DNA of 64,000 bases from NCBI GenBank assembly GCA_902806565.1, contig CADCXA010000026.1, forward strand, positions 1 to 64,000. Direction: 5' to 3'. The notes beneath the pieces were generated by a model. The model saw nothing but the letters and a program-made list of their open reading frames with translations, did not search any database and had not been told where the DNA came from. Source of the DNA: Hypoxylon rubiginosum. Its lineage: Eukaryota > Ascomycota > Sordariomycetes > Xylariales > Hypoxylaceae. Shown here piece after piece: positions 23,122 to 34,779 of this stretch (positions are counted from its first letter, which is position 1; the number at the start of each line of letters is the position of its first letter). A program made the translations under genes and the position numbers.

Positions 23122-24413
23122 AGTGACTGACGTATCGAACAACCGCTAAAACAAAGATACCTAAGGTAGACAGGGAAACAATACAACAGATAGCAGGTGC
23201 GACTAACGTGCTATTGGCAATGTGGTATGCGCTATCTGTTTGTTTTCTTCGCAGTTGTAGGCTGTAGGCGATAATGGGAGAATTTAAGATGACAACAATA
23301 GTGACGATGATGGTTCTTGTGGCTGATGGAAATGATGACGATTATTAACTTAAGAATCAGTGCAGCACCTACTTCCAATCCCATTTGATTTTAAATATTC
23401 GTCTGATATTTAATGGGAAGTGACCCCAAGTCTACATGACCTAAGCTGCGCGCATGGCTTCCTAAAATACCGGTTGCTAATGTACCTAGTCATGCTCGGC
23501 AACGCATCAAATTCATAGGAAGGTACATATGTGCAGGGTACATGCGGAAGCAGGGTGAGGCTTGGATGGGGGGGTGATACATTAGTGCACCTTATGAACA
23601 CTGGAAGCCTGAAAGGGATGGAAAAGAAGCTGTCGTGAAGGCCTAAAAGGGGAAGTCACAGTGAAGTCTTGCGATTTCACTCAGGTACTTGGGTACTCAG
23701 GGTACATACAAACCTGATTCCAAACTTGCTCACTTGCAAGTCCACTTCCTCGCACAGCACCTGCTACATGCACCTACCTACTGTGATCCTAAATATTTTA
23801 GGTACCTAGGTAGCTTTTGAATACATACATAATGTAATCATTTACTCTACACCTTCCAGTGAAGCATCCAGTGAAGCATCCAGCAACACAGCAACGGTAA
23901 CACAGCAACAGTAACCTAGCAACAGTGCTAGAAACTTGGGACTAAACAGCCAGTATTTAATATCATATTTCCAAGCTAATCCACTAATAGAAAACTGATT
24001 AAAATTCAAATTGGCCTCCATAAACCTCTACTAATTTATAAGATGGAAGTCATCTCTTAGCTTGTTTGCCTCTCTTCACTACCCCTGAAACACCCAACCC
24101 ACTCCTTATCGCAGCTGGTGACATAGTGGCTGTTGTGTTGGAAAATATCTCCGCCAGATATGTCGCCCTAAGAAGCCTTTTTCTTCTATTGTCATAGAGA
24201 TGGCTCTTGAAGTCCCCGAAATTAAAACATGTGATGGTCAACACCAGTCTCTTTTTGCAGCGCTGCTAGGGCGGCAGCGAGAACTAAGAGTATGATAACT
24301 GTACCCAATATCATAGAAATATATTTTGAATACTCGAAGCAATTCGAATCAACATTCCTTTAGGTACTGAAGATGTGAGAGTATGAGATGGATGTTTCTA
24401 GCATATGCTATCA
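23122..24413. other. Intergenic region
   Basis: No supported gene. It contains a palindrome-like TTAGGTACCTAGG at about 23,799-23,811, of a type dispersed through the non-coding parts of this island. Short imperfect repeats follow at about 23,860-23,930 (GTGAAGCATCCA twice, then CAGCAAC-type units). A small minus-strand ORF at 24,050-24,244 has no recognisable features. Confidence 0.55.
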
Positions 24414-24914
24414 CTACTGCTCAATGCATAGCTCCTCAGCTTTGTTGACGTCAAATATGCCTTCATTTTCTGTAAGCTCGTCCTTTCGTCCAAAATACGT
24501 CGGATATACTAAGTCAAATACCCCCTGCGTCAATGCCGCATAGATGTTGAAAGAGTCCTTATATTTGATCCTAAAACTATACCACTTCTTCTTCTTCTTC
24601 TTCTCGGCTGGGAGCTGGCCGTACCCGTCAAACTCGAGATCGTTCCAATCATCATTAAAGAATTGCAACAATATGGTATGATCGATCATGGTACGTCTGT
24701 CCGCAATTGAGATCAACTCTGTATCGATAGTGTTCACACGCTGCATCTGTTCCCGCGCCCAAGTACGGCATCCCTCTTCAGATGTTCCGATGAAGTCCGT
24801 CTTGAATGTGGTGCCCTCTTCAAGCATGTACTTGAAATGGCCGTCTTCCTCGGGACCATCGCAAGACTCGACAAGGGCGAAGAACCAAGTATTCTTTGAT
24901 TGCTCGACTGACAT
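24414..24914 (-). CDS. Small hypothetical protein
   Basis: A 166-aa single-exon frame starting at an ATG (MSVEQSKNTWFFALVE). I do not recognise it. The sequence is soluble and acidic overall, with a beta-strand-like start, then a segment DTELISIADRRTMIDHTILL that looks like a strand-helix-strand unit, and a run of six lysines near residue 107 encoded by a (CTT)n tract on the plus strand. No signal peptide or membrane helix is present. Amino-acid use is balanced and the frame is intact, which favours a real gene, but it is isolated between two gene-poor regions. It could also be the remaining part of a longer gene. Confidence 0.55.
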   Translation of the reverse strand: MSVEQSKNTWFFALVESCDGPEEDGHFKYMLEEGTTFKTDFIGTSEEGCRTWAREQMQRVNTIDTELISIADRRTMIDHTILLQFFNDDWNDLEFDGYGQLPAEKKKKKKWYSFRIKYKDSFNIYAALTQGVFDLVYPTYFGRKDELTENEGIFDVNKAEELCIEQ

Positions 24915-27900
24915 GATGGCGGGGATGAGTTACAAATAGCAGTTAGATAAACGTGCGCCAAAGAGCTCGTATAAAAGTCGAACCTACAGGCTTAGCCTCT
25001 TCTGCTGTGCAAAACAGTAAAATTGACATGATGGTAACTGTTATCACAGATCTGACTTATTTTTGGCTCTGGAATGAAATGGACAACAAATATCAAGTAT
25101 GGATGGTCATACGATCACCAGGTATTTCAAATACCACCTTGGTCGATTAGATGAGAATATGATGTCACAAGGAAGCATTTGCTGAAGCTGGTCCTCACCA
25201 ACACCACCTTTAGGTACCTACCCAGGTAAATAAAATATGGTAGAAAGTCGTAAGTAAATAAGCAAGTTAATCTAAAGCGACCTAATAGGATTCAAGTACA
25301 TGTTAGTCACATTTCAGCCTTATATGTAAAGGGGTATATATCAGTCGTTGGTGCACCACAACTTACCTACCCATGATATACCACCTACAAATCCTAGGTT
25401 ATATTGCAATACAATTACCAGACTACACAGTCGAGCGGCAGTGGATCTGAATTTTTTTCTTCGAAGTGCCGAGACCAATCGTCCCACTGAGGGCGTCGAA
25501 GAAAGGGGCGAGAATACACATTTGATACCTGCGACCTCGGTCTATATCCTAACAATTTACGAGTACGACGACGTCAGCTCCACCTAGCATCACGACAAAC
25601 ATTCCCCTCTAACCCACGAACACCCACGAACATAGGCTAAGGGATGACGACGCCGCCCCGCGATGGCCATGTCGACCTAGGCGCCGGCGTCGTCGCCCGG
25701 TATGGTAGTGCAGCAGTTACGAGTAGGCGTGCGGATCGCAACGACAACTTGCTCTTTACGCTTGGCTATACATGTGAAGTCGCTATGCAGACGAGCCAGA
25801 CACCCGCCTGTCGTGGACGCGCATCTTCTTCAATACTCTAAGTTGGGAGAGGGAGAAGAGTTTGGCAGACCGCTCTCGTGTCGTTGAGAGAAGGGGGGAT
25901 GGAGAGGATGCCGTCTTAACTTTCTTGCCGTAATATTACTTTGCCCAGCCATTTCTCGGTCGCTGGTCAGACGTAGAAGCTGCCATGTTAGGATCCGTTA
26001 AGCCCCCAACCTTGGAGCCTTCTATTTTGCGTAGGCCTCATTTATATGCGCGCTCGCCACTGGGGAGTGCTATCCAACCCAGCGGCCAAATTTGATAAGG
26101 CTACGGCTTGGAATGGATGGTTGCGGCTTATTAGAGCGACTTGCGTCTAGGGAGACGCCTGTACTATCCGAAGTCAGAGCTGCCTGACTATCAGGTTCAA
26201 CAACTTGATCATACTATCAATGGAGAAAGGGGTGAGAAATTTACTGCTGTCTAGGAATTGGTACGACATACGCAGCAGATTGACCACCTCCCTGTCACCT
26301 GTTGGAAGTCCTGACTTCAACACATTAGGTGTGATTGGGGTCCGTTCGACATGATTGAAAACTGGATGGACCTGCGGGAACGATGATCTCCTGATCATGC
26401 GCCTCATCAATCAACCATAGAAAACTTCATTCTGGGTTCCAAATGGATTCATAGGCATGTTTCCAATATTGAGAATCACTGCCTCGTCCTCCAGCCTTCC
26501 TGTGCGGAAGACGTACTGCGGACCCGAACTCCGCAAATGCGGTAACATTCCGCTCTAGATGGTAAAGCCAAAAGGTGCCTTCGAAGCATACCTACCTGAG
26601 GTGATTAATAATGCACCGGCGCATAGCTACTTTAGGACCACGCGACATGAAGTTCCAGAGGTGACACTTGAGGGTTGCCGTAGCACTGGCTTACCAGAGA
26701 TGCGTCTTCTCAGCATGGCCCATGTGTAACTCCCAACCTGGCGGGCTATCCTTTTAATTATCTATCTGACATCAAGACTAAATGAAATAAAAGTTGAAAC
26801 AACTTAACGGTACGAGCTGTCAAATTGGCCCAATATGAGACAAATGCACGGCGTGTCTTTCCATCAGATGCGGAGGTCATCTCGATGCAACATGGGCTTA
26901 CGAGAGCAGAGCTGAGTGTAACCAGCCCTGATGAGATGCAGCACATTCTGCTGCTGTGACATCGGACTTCCAAGTGCATCAAGTGCTTGCCCTGCTCTGA
27001 GAAGTATTCAATATCCAACAGTCTGGTACATTACGTTTTGTGTATACGCGTTAGACTCCTCGTGAGACCGACAAGTTAGCAAAGAAAACGGTCACCTGAT
27101 GGTCCCCTGATCTCTCCAGTCAGCACCAAGATGTCAGATATTGGGCTGAGGGCATTAGGAACCCCCCAATGCGGTTTGACTAGGGGACGTACATAAGAGA
27201 CGCTCAACGTCTACGCCTGCTATTTTGGGGAGTGCTACTTCGTAACTGAGTTGAATATACTCCAGGATTCGGGTTTTCTTGCCAGGGATCTACTGATTGG
27301 GCATTTTGTGGCTGTGGAGGATCGAGACCTCGCTCGGTAACCCTCGTCTCCCCCGTGCTGCCCGTGGCGCCTCTCCAGCTGCAGATACCGATCAGAAGCT
27401 TAGAGGGGGTGTCCGGAGGAAACGTCGTCTAACGTCAGTTTGCGCAATGCGCCGCCATTGGGCCAATGTGCTAAATGGCCATCCGCATTCCGATGCAAGT
27501 ATTGGCGCCATGAAGAGCAATTGGCTGCGAGAGCTGTGCGCGATGAACTTGGATCACTTCTGTCACAGAATAGGACTTGAATTATCCAGATATACATCCC
27601 TACCTAGGTAGGTATTGTACGCGAGTTGGAAGGAGTGCAGCTGGAGGAACTCGAACGATGGCTCTCTACGTCTGACAAGCGTGAGAAGCCCAAATAAGAA
27701 GATTACGTAGGATTCAGAATCTGTGCAGAGGCTTTGAAAAACTCTGAAAGGGGGGCCGAATTTCCGTCTGTTTTAAGCACAATCATCTTTCGAGCTGTGG
27801 ACTTGGTGGTTCCTCAAGTCTCGTCATCACCGAAGATGGCACGACGTTGAGCCATAAAGCACGGTTTTAGACATGTACCTAGATATTCATCCAATAAGAA

Positions 27901-28962
27901 AGGCGGGAATCAGAATCCAACCAAAATGCAAAAAATGCAAGAAGGGTCCGAAGGATGAGAAGAGAAAATAGGGCCATTAATCTAAAATTTGACCTCGAGG
28001 CGAAGAAGGCTGTATTCCCCTTTTCGCTAAAAAGTCTGCTATTATCGAATCACCGAATCATCGAATGTTCTAGGAATTGGCTGGTGGGTGTGAGTGTAAG
28101 ATTTGAGATTCTGAGATTGTGAGATTGTGAGATTGTGAGATATGGGAGGTGGGATATTTTAAGTTAATAATAAATCATCAATCAACCCCCCCTCTAGTAC
28201 TCGTTGGGTACGGGTCATCCCCCACCAGGTTGGACTTCCCGTCTGTGGAGATGAGATAGGGTGTTCCTATTTGCCATCCGAACCGATCAATTTGGCACAA
28301 TTACCATAATTAGTAAGACGATCTCCTCTTATTTTCTTGCGGTGCCAGCCATGCCAGTCCCAGTCTATTCCCAGTCCACACCCAGTCCAGTCCCAGAGTT
28401 TAAGGATACATATTCCCCCCCCCCCCCCCCAGTTCCTGTCAAATCCCGCTCTAGCTCTATTTCTCAACTCGAGTCAAGGTTTAAGGAAGGGCACACGAAA
28501 GCGACGAACACGGACGCTGGCTGCGTAAAAGTAAGTATCTTGGCTCAGATCAAGAACATTGAAGTTTATCATCTTGCTGTGTTGCGCAACCTTGTGTCAA
28601 TCTCAAGCACGCTACGCACACAGCACACAACACACAGCACACAGGCCATAGTGGTAACTGGCAAAGGAAAAAGCCACTTTAGCTTGCGTGGTGCTCGGGA
28701 ACGGCCAAACAAAGAGACACCCCCTGGACCTCAACCCCCCGTCCCCCCGTTAGGTACTTGAACCATCCATCAGCTTTGGGGACTTGGGACTTGGCTGGGA
28801 AGAACCGAACCGACAATAATAACACCACCATCGAACCGCCGGTCTCGCCGTTACAAACCTCTTTCTCTTCCTTCCACTCTTCTCACAACCTCTGTGTCTT
28901 CTCGATTTGTATACTAGACCCTTCCCGACTGCGTCCCCCCTCACAAGCCATAAGCCCAGATA
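24915..28962. other. Four-kilobase stretch without a recognisable gene
   Basis: Only short ORFs (up to 166 codons, none with family features) on both strands. Repeats seen: a GAGATTGT-type tandem (about 28,105-28,140), a run of 16 C (28,415-28,430) and scattered TACCTAGGTA-type motifs (27,601). The last few hundred bases are pyrimidine-rich and probably form the promoter and 5' UTR of the bZIP gene. The middle may hold decayed sequence; I found no convincing protein homology. Confidence 0.55.
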
Positions 28963-30174
28963 ATGGATTTCTCGCAGACGTTCTACAGTGGAGCTCATCC
29001 CTATCACTTTATCGGGATTCCGCCCTTGACCCCATCCCATTCCAACTCAGCCGCATCTGAGGAGTTCAACAACCACTCTCCACATGTTAGTTCTCTTTTT
29101 TTCTTCACCGTTGTCTTTGATCATGTTTCAGTTTTCGGGGCCATGCGACTCTATGCCCAGAAATCTAGAACGCTGATCTTTTTTCTACCTATTCTCTAGG
29201 ACGTTTACGAAGGCTTCCAGAACAACGACCACTTCCCACAGAACTTTGAGCAGTATGCCCAGTTTAATCAACAACCACAATCCTTTCCCGGTCCCCCCGG
29301 CCCGCCAACTCCGCCGACGCAGCCTATACACAACCAAAATGGCCAGAACCAATCCCAATCCCAAGTAAATAGCGCTTCCGGAGCGAAGAGCACGCCGGCC
29401 GACATACTACCTATGGCTAAACCGGACCCCGACGGAAATAGGGCGACGGCGTCGAATTCGGACGAGGACGATTTGACGCCTGCCCAATCCCGCCGGAAAG
29501 CGCAAAACCGGGCTGCGTAAGTAGAACTTGGATTCCGAGCTGCAAGACATTTCCCCGCTTGAGAGACAAAGCCAATTACCACTATACAAAGCCCGATAAT
29601 GCTCTAGCTTAGGTAGCTAACATCATACTTCTCTAGCCAACGCGCATTCCGAGAACGCAAGGAGCGGCACGTCAAAGACCTCGAAGCGAAGCTCGCGAGC
29701 TTAGAAGAAGCTCAGCACAGGACGGCGAGCGAGAACGAGAAGCTGAAGCGGGACCTGCAGAAGATGAGCACCGAGAACGAGATCCTACGCGCGACATCTA
29801 ACGTTCAAGCCGCCGCCGCCGCGCATCTCCCGGGTGGCGGTTCTATGATGTCATCGCCGCCGCCGACCACGACGGGCCCCATGCAATACAGCCCGACCGA
29901 CTTCTACTCGGACCTGCTGCAGAACCATGCCAATAAGACACCGAGCCACCGTGTCGTCGAGTCGGGCGGCGAGCGCCTGTTGGCCGCCGGCGCGACCTGG
30001 GATTACATCATAAACCACGAACTGTTCAAGAAGGGTCGCGTTGATGTCGGTGATGTGAGCTTAAGGCTGAAGTCACAGGCCAAGTGCGACGGCCAAGGAC
30101 CTGTCTTCGAGGAGCGCGTCATCCTGCAGGCGATCGTGGAGAGCGTGGCAAGCGGTAGTGACGAGTTATTATGA
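28963..30174 (+). CDS. Yap/Pap1-type bZIP transcription factor
   Basis: Three exons: 28,963-29,085, 29,200-29,516 and 29,637-30,174 (introns GTTAGT...TAG and GTAAGT...TAG), giving 325 aa. The basic region, about residues 138-156, reads RRKAQNRAAQRAFRERKERH. It contains the N-x-x-A-Q-x-x-F-R signature of the fungal Yap/AP-1 subgroup, and a leucine-zipper coiled coil follows. The second intron splits the basic region inside the Ala codon before Q, a conserved-looking position. The N-terminal 130 residues are Q/P/N-rich, typical of activation domains. The C-terminal part ends with an ordered segment (TWDYIINHELFKKGRVDVGD). Only one cysteine is present, so the paired Cys-rich domains used for redox-controlled nuclear export in Yap1/Pap1 are absent. 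It probably belongs to a Fcr3/Yap-like branch with a different trigger. Nuclear DNA binding is inferred from the family. Confidence 0.92.
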
Positions 30175-32375
30175 GCGACTAAATGAGTTAAAGCGGACTG
30201 AGGAGATATGTGCAGCTTTGGCGAGTGAAGAGAAGGACTAAAAAGGCAATTCAAACGTGATAACGCACGTACTACTAACGTTCAGAGCGGACTTCTGTCC
30301 CCCTCTTGGAATGACGAACGGTGGAATTATGGGATCACGATGGAATGACGGAAGCGTTTGCAACGACCGAAGAGCGGTTTGCTCTTCATTCATACGTTCT
30401 CGAATATTCGAGATGAATCACGAGGTTCGCGTTAGGGGCGCCTCTGTTCTCCCTTACTATCGACAACGAAAAAGGGGATAACGGACGAACATCGGAGACG
30501 ACCCCGGCGCGAGGGGAGGAAATGGATTGGATATTGGGAGGCTACGACACGAAATTCAAGCTATAGTCGGAGTTTTGATGGATAAGGGCCATATTATACG
30601 GAGGAAACTGATCTTTTTTTATTTTAAAAAAAAGGGGGGGGTTGGAAAGGGTGCTTAAACTCAAGGCGGGACACATTTGCATAGTCTCATCCTACTCTTT
30701 CTTCCCTACCAGGAGGCGGCATTGCTTTCTCGTGCTTCTCCCACGGTATACGGAAGCCCTAATCTACTCCAGGTGTTTAAACAACGGTTACAGGTGGCGT
30801 GGCTAGGCTATATGGGTTTTGCTCACATCTGTGGCTGACCCGGGGACTGCTTGCATTTGAGAAGGGATGGACATATCAAGTCTTTTTTTCTTTCTCTTAC
30901 TCGTTTGCTACTTACGGGGGGGAGTTTGGATAGGCATGTTAGGCGGTTTTTGAATTCAAAACAAACTTGCAAACTCCACTCTTAGATCCTCTCTTCTTTT
31001 GAGATGTAACATTGCTGCCTACGCTCTTTGTTTCGTTAGGGAACGCCCGAGTCAGATCAGGTCAGGTGCTAGACGAGAGAATGGGATTTGGACGGGACCG
31101 ACATATCTTATGATCGAGAGATAGGGGGATGCCAGTAAATAACGCTGGATCGAAAAAAAAGGGGAGGATGATAATATTAGCCCTGTAGCTGTCATGCCAA
31201 TCCCACAATCTCGAGTGAAAGAGAGGTAAACATACTGCACCTAGGCTCTGTGCGCGTTGGGCTATGCATCTGTATGGCGCATATAAATAGCAACGGGGGC
31301 CGAGGAAGGATTTTTGAAAATTCGTCTTTCTCCTCGGACCAACTATAACGGTGAGTGGTCTGGGAAGGAAATTCAAATTGAGGCTGTCTATAGATAGGTA
31401 CCTAAAGTATCTACTCTAATCTTTAGGGCGTGCGTAGTCCTACATTCGGGTTTCCTCAATGCGTGTTAGGGAAAAGGGGGTGGTGCGTGTTCCGTACCGA
31501 CTTCGACTGGTTAGCCGATCGGGATTCTAGCATCGTAGAAGCACGAGCACGAGCAGCGAGACCGAATATACCAATGCTCTAGAAATTCGAGCATTTCGTG
31601 GACACGGGTCGTATTCCTACTACATAGGGAGTTGGCCATTACTCCAACGGATTGGACCAGCTACATAATGGGGAAAATAGTCCAGAGCTTACAAGTAACC
31701 TCGTGAACGACCCCTTTCTGTAGTAATACAGCAAAATGCAAGGAGCTAGGGTTCATTAATACCTAAAGAGTAGAAGAGAGCAAGAATCCCATGACGTAGG
31801 AAGTATTTCCAAGCCGCTGACATCGATACCGTACTTGTCCCAAATTATCACTGATGAAAGAGGTTTCTATGCCCAATGATGATAATTCGCATTTGTCCTC
31901 TGTGGGTATATATGTATATCGAAAATCGAAAAAAAAAATAAACAACGCTTATTATACGAAAACCACTACAATGTAGGTACCTAGCATAGTATGAGCAGAC
32001 GCCGAGCACTCATCCCATCCCGTTCATTTCATCTTCGTCATTTCAAGCGATCCGCACATACGTATATCCCCGATGGTTTGATGTGCCAGCCTTCTCTCCT
32101 CTCTTCTCTCGTGTAATGCCAGATCCCCCTTTGCCATTAGAAGCAGGCAAACATGCCTCTTGAGTCCTCATATTGCGCCACTTGAAATGAAACGTGATTA
32201 TCTCTTCCATACGTGCTTCCATACGTGCTTCCATAGGTGCCGAGTAAAATTATATACCAATATACCAAGCATGTATGCAGTTCATTTTACTTCCTCGTTA
32301 TTAAAATATCCTAATTTCATTCCCCGAAATATATCCTGTTCTCAACCTATCACCTCCGGCCTGTCTTCCCCCCTT
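30175..32375. other. Intergenic region between bZIP and EPT1
   Basis: About 2.2 kb with no supported gene. It should hold the 3' UTRs of both convergent neighbours. A run of A then G (30,620-30,640), and TAGGTACCTA-type motifs at about 31,395 and 31,975, are the only notable sequences. Confidence 0.55.
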
Positions 32376-33802
32376 TCAGTTCGACTTCTTGCTACCGTTA
32401 GCTTTGTGCTCCTCGGCTTCCTCCTCCTCGACATACGGGTGCTTGATGGTGAGGCACCAGATGTCGAGGTAGTCGCAGATGGTGACGATGACGTCGACGA
32501 CGAAGGAGCCGTAGACGCCGGCGGCGGCGCCGAGCATGCAGAAGACGAAGGCGACCTGGTACACGTCGGCGCCGAGGGCGCTCGGCCAGCCCGAGGCCCA
32601 CCCGAAGGTCGACTGCAGGACGGGGCCCAGCGAGTCGGCGACCCCCCACGCGAGCGGCAGCGCGAGGACGTTCCAGTACGGGAACGGCAGCTTGACGAGG
32701 TGCGCCGTGATCACCTGCCCCACGCTGTACGCGTTGACGAGCCCCGCGAACAGCGTGAAGGGCACGAGGTGCTGCGTGCGGATCAGCGGCTGCAGGTACA
32801 GGTACGCCACCACGAGCACCCACGTGCCGAAGAAGGGCAGCAGGCCGAAGAGCGCCCAGCGGCTGCGGTCGCCGCGGGCGCGGCGCGCCTTGATCACGTT
32901 GCGCGCGCTCTCGACCGTGTTCAGGACCAGCACCACGGTGCCCTGGACCATGTACCACTGCGTGAAGGACAGCTCGTAGACCCAGCCCGGCAGGCCCAGG
33001 TTCGCGGACAAGCCGAGCGTCCGCAGCATCGACTGCTGCCAGAACGAGGCCCCGCCCATGTACCCCGTCAGCGCGTACACGAACACGAGGATCAGGATGC
33101 CCTCGACGGGCCCGTTGACGACGCCGAGCGTGAGGGTCTTGGTGTGGTATTCGTCCCAGGTCTGTACGTAGAACGTCTGGAGGGCTGTTTTGTCTAGCAG
33201 TTAGTTTTTTTTCCCTTTTTTTCGGCCGTAGATATATTGTAAGGCAGAGGGAGAGAGAGAGAGAAAAGAGGCGGCGTATTTACATGCGAAGAGCACAGCA
33301 ACTGTATACCAGCTCTGGCCCATGTTCTGGGAAGCGGCGAAGATGAGGACTTCGAGGGAGGTATTTAGGGCGTCGACGCCGTGATCGAATAGCTCGCCGA
33401 GGGGGCCGCTCTGTCTCGTTCGTCGGCTGTTAAGTTCGACCGTAATTAGCACCTATGATGATCTAGCAAGGCCCGTGTCTCGAATTGCACATACGCTTGC
33501 GTCCCATCCACCGCGTCAAAAGTCTGGTAGAGGAACAGCCCGGCGGCCCAGGAATAGTAGACCCACGGCGGGCAGTCCTGGTCGAGGCTAGGGTTGTACC
33601 ACAGCAGGGTGAAGAAGTTGGCGACGACGAACATGAAGCCGGTCAGGGTGATGAGGTTCGGGGCCATGGACATGGGGAAGCACTTGATGACGACATTGGT
33701 GTAGAAGGGCTTCAGGATGTACTTGGAGGTCAACGAGTGGTCGACGCTCGAGTACTTGTACGATTTGAGGTTCGGCAGGAAATCCTGCCGCACGTACACC
33801 AT
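32376..33802 (-). CDS. EPT1/CPT1: Ethanolamine/cholinephosphotransferase (CDP-alcohol phosphotransferase)
   Basis: This enzyme transfers phosphoethanolamine or phosphocholine from the CDP form to diacylglycerol, the last Kennedy-pathway step, in ER/Golgi membranes. Exons on the minus strand: 33,495-33,802, 33,284-33,426 and 32,376-33,184, giving 419 aa, the usual size. The complete signature D-x2-DG-x2-AR-x8-G-x3-D-x3-D spans residues 96-121, built across the first splice junction. Many hydrophobic helices follow. The C-terminus is charged and ends KKSN. The third exon may instead begin at 33,193, because two AG acceptors lie 9 nt apart in the same frame, adding three residues. Intron 2 holds a GA-rich microsatellite. 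Ethanolamine versus choline preference cannot be read from the sequence. Confidence 0.95.
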
Positions 33803-34779
33803 CTCGACTAACGATTTGCCTGTTTGCCTGGCGGCCTTCTGTGGCTATATGCGTAACGCTACTCGGGGCGTGCTGATTCGGGAGAGCAAGGAAGTTTGAG
33901 TTCGGTTGCGAGGGTTATCGAGACTTGAGCTTCGTCGGATACAAGAGTAGGTGATGTAATCAGGACAAAACTGGTAATCCACTACCAATAAAGAAGTGGT
34001 CGAGGGACAAAGAAGCTCTTTTCGTTTTGTCTTTCCGCCGTTTGAGAAATAGTAAATGGCAAATGCTGGAATGTTGAAAAGGTGAACAGCGAATACCAGG
34101 TAGGGAACCGGATAGACTGGCGATAGCTATAGGGCAATAGGGCAGAGAGAGCTTGGAGGGTAGGATTATTAGGATGATGATAGGGCTAATAAAAATCAAG
34201 GAAAAACGTCATGGTGTGCATCTGTGCATGTGCGCATATACCTAAGAGACCTAAACAGACCTAAACAGACCTAAACCAAGTCATAGGTGTTCCTAATAGG
34301 CCCATCTATTCCCTCTATCCACTCATCCCGCCATTCCAGAATTTTTTAAATTCAATTAGCGCGACTTGTTTTCTCAACTGCAGAATGACACCGCGTCTTA
34401 CGTGTAAATTAGGTACAGGGATACAAAGCATACATACCTCACGACAGTGTAACCTTGCCAGGGGTTTAACCCCTGATTAAGAGAGAGCCAAGTATTTCAT
34501 TCTGCTTTGTATTATACTGATTCAGTACCAATTCACCTGATTGAATCCTCTTTAGGTTATTCAGGTTGTCGAGAACCCTAGGTAATCACTACATTCTTCT
34601 CTGATAAGGTCTTATGAACACGGGGCTTTGGACCTGATTCATCGGGAGTTCGCCAACATCCTATCTACTCTCCTCTCCCTTCTCTTTGCTCTAGTGAATA
34701 TGCATTTGGTTGCCCTCAAAATTGAAAGGACATCGCTCGTTATTTTTGCAGAAACGCCTTTCCGGAACCCATCATACTA
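33803..34779. other. Intergenic region with a 10-bp triple repeat
   Basis: Contains three perfect copies of AGACCTAAAC (34,247-34,276). No gene is supported. It holds the EPT1 promoter on the left and the SEC21 3' UTR on the right. Confidence 0.6.

Noticed and set aside
26758..27018. Possible LINE reverse-transcriptase tail
   Set aside because: A plus-frame QHILLL-like string was tempting, but there is a stop straight after it and no flanking RT or zinc-knuckle motifs.
28261..28761. 166-codon plus-strand ORF upstream of the bZIP gene
   Set aside because: Low-complexity S/P sequence over a C run and microsatellite-like repeats, no motif; it lies in the probable promoter.
32160..33197. 345-codon plus-strand ORF
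   Set aside because: Antisense shadow of the GC-rich third exon of EPT1, with biased R/E/A/V composition.
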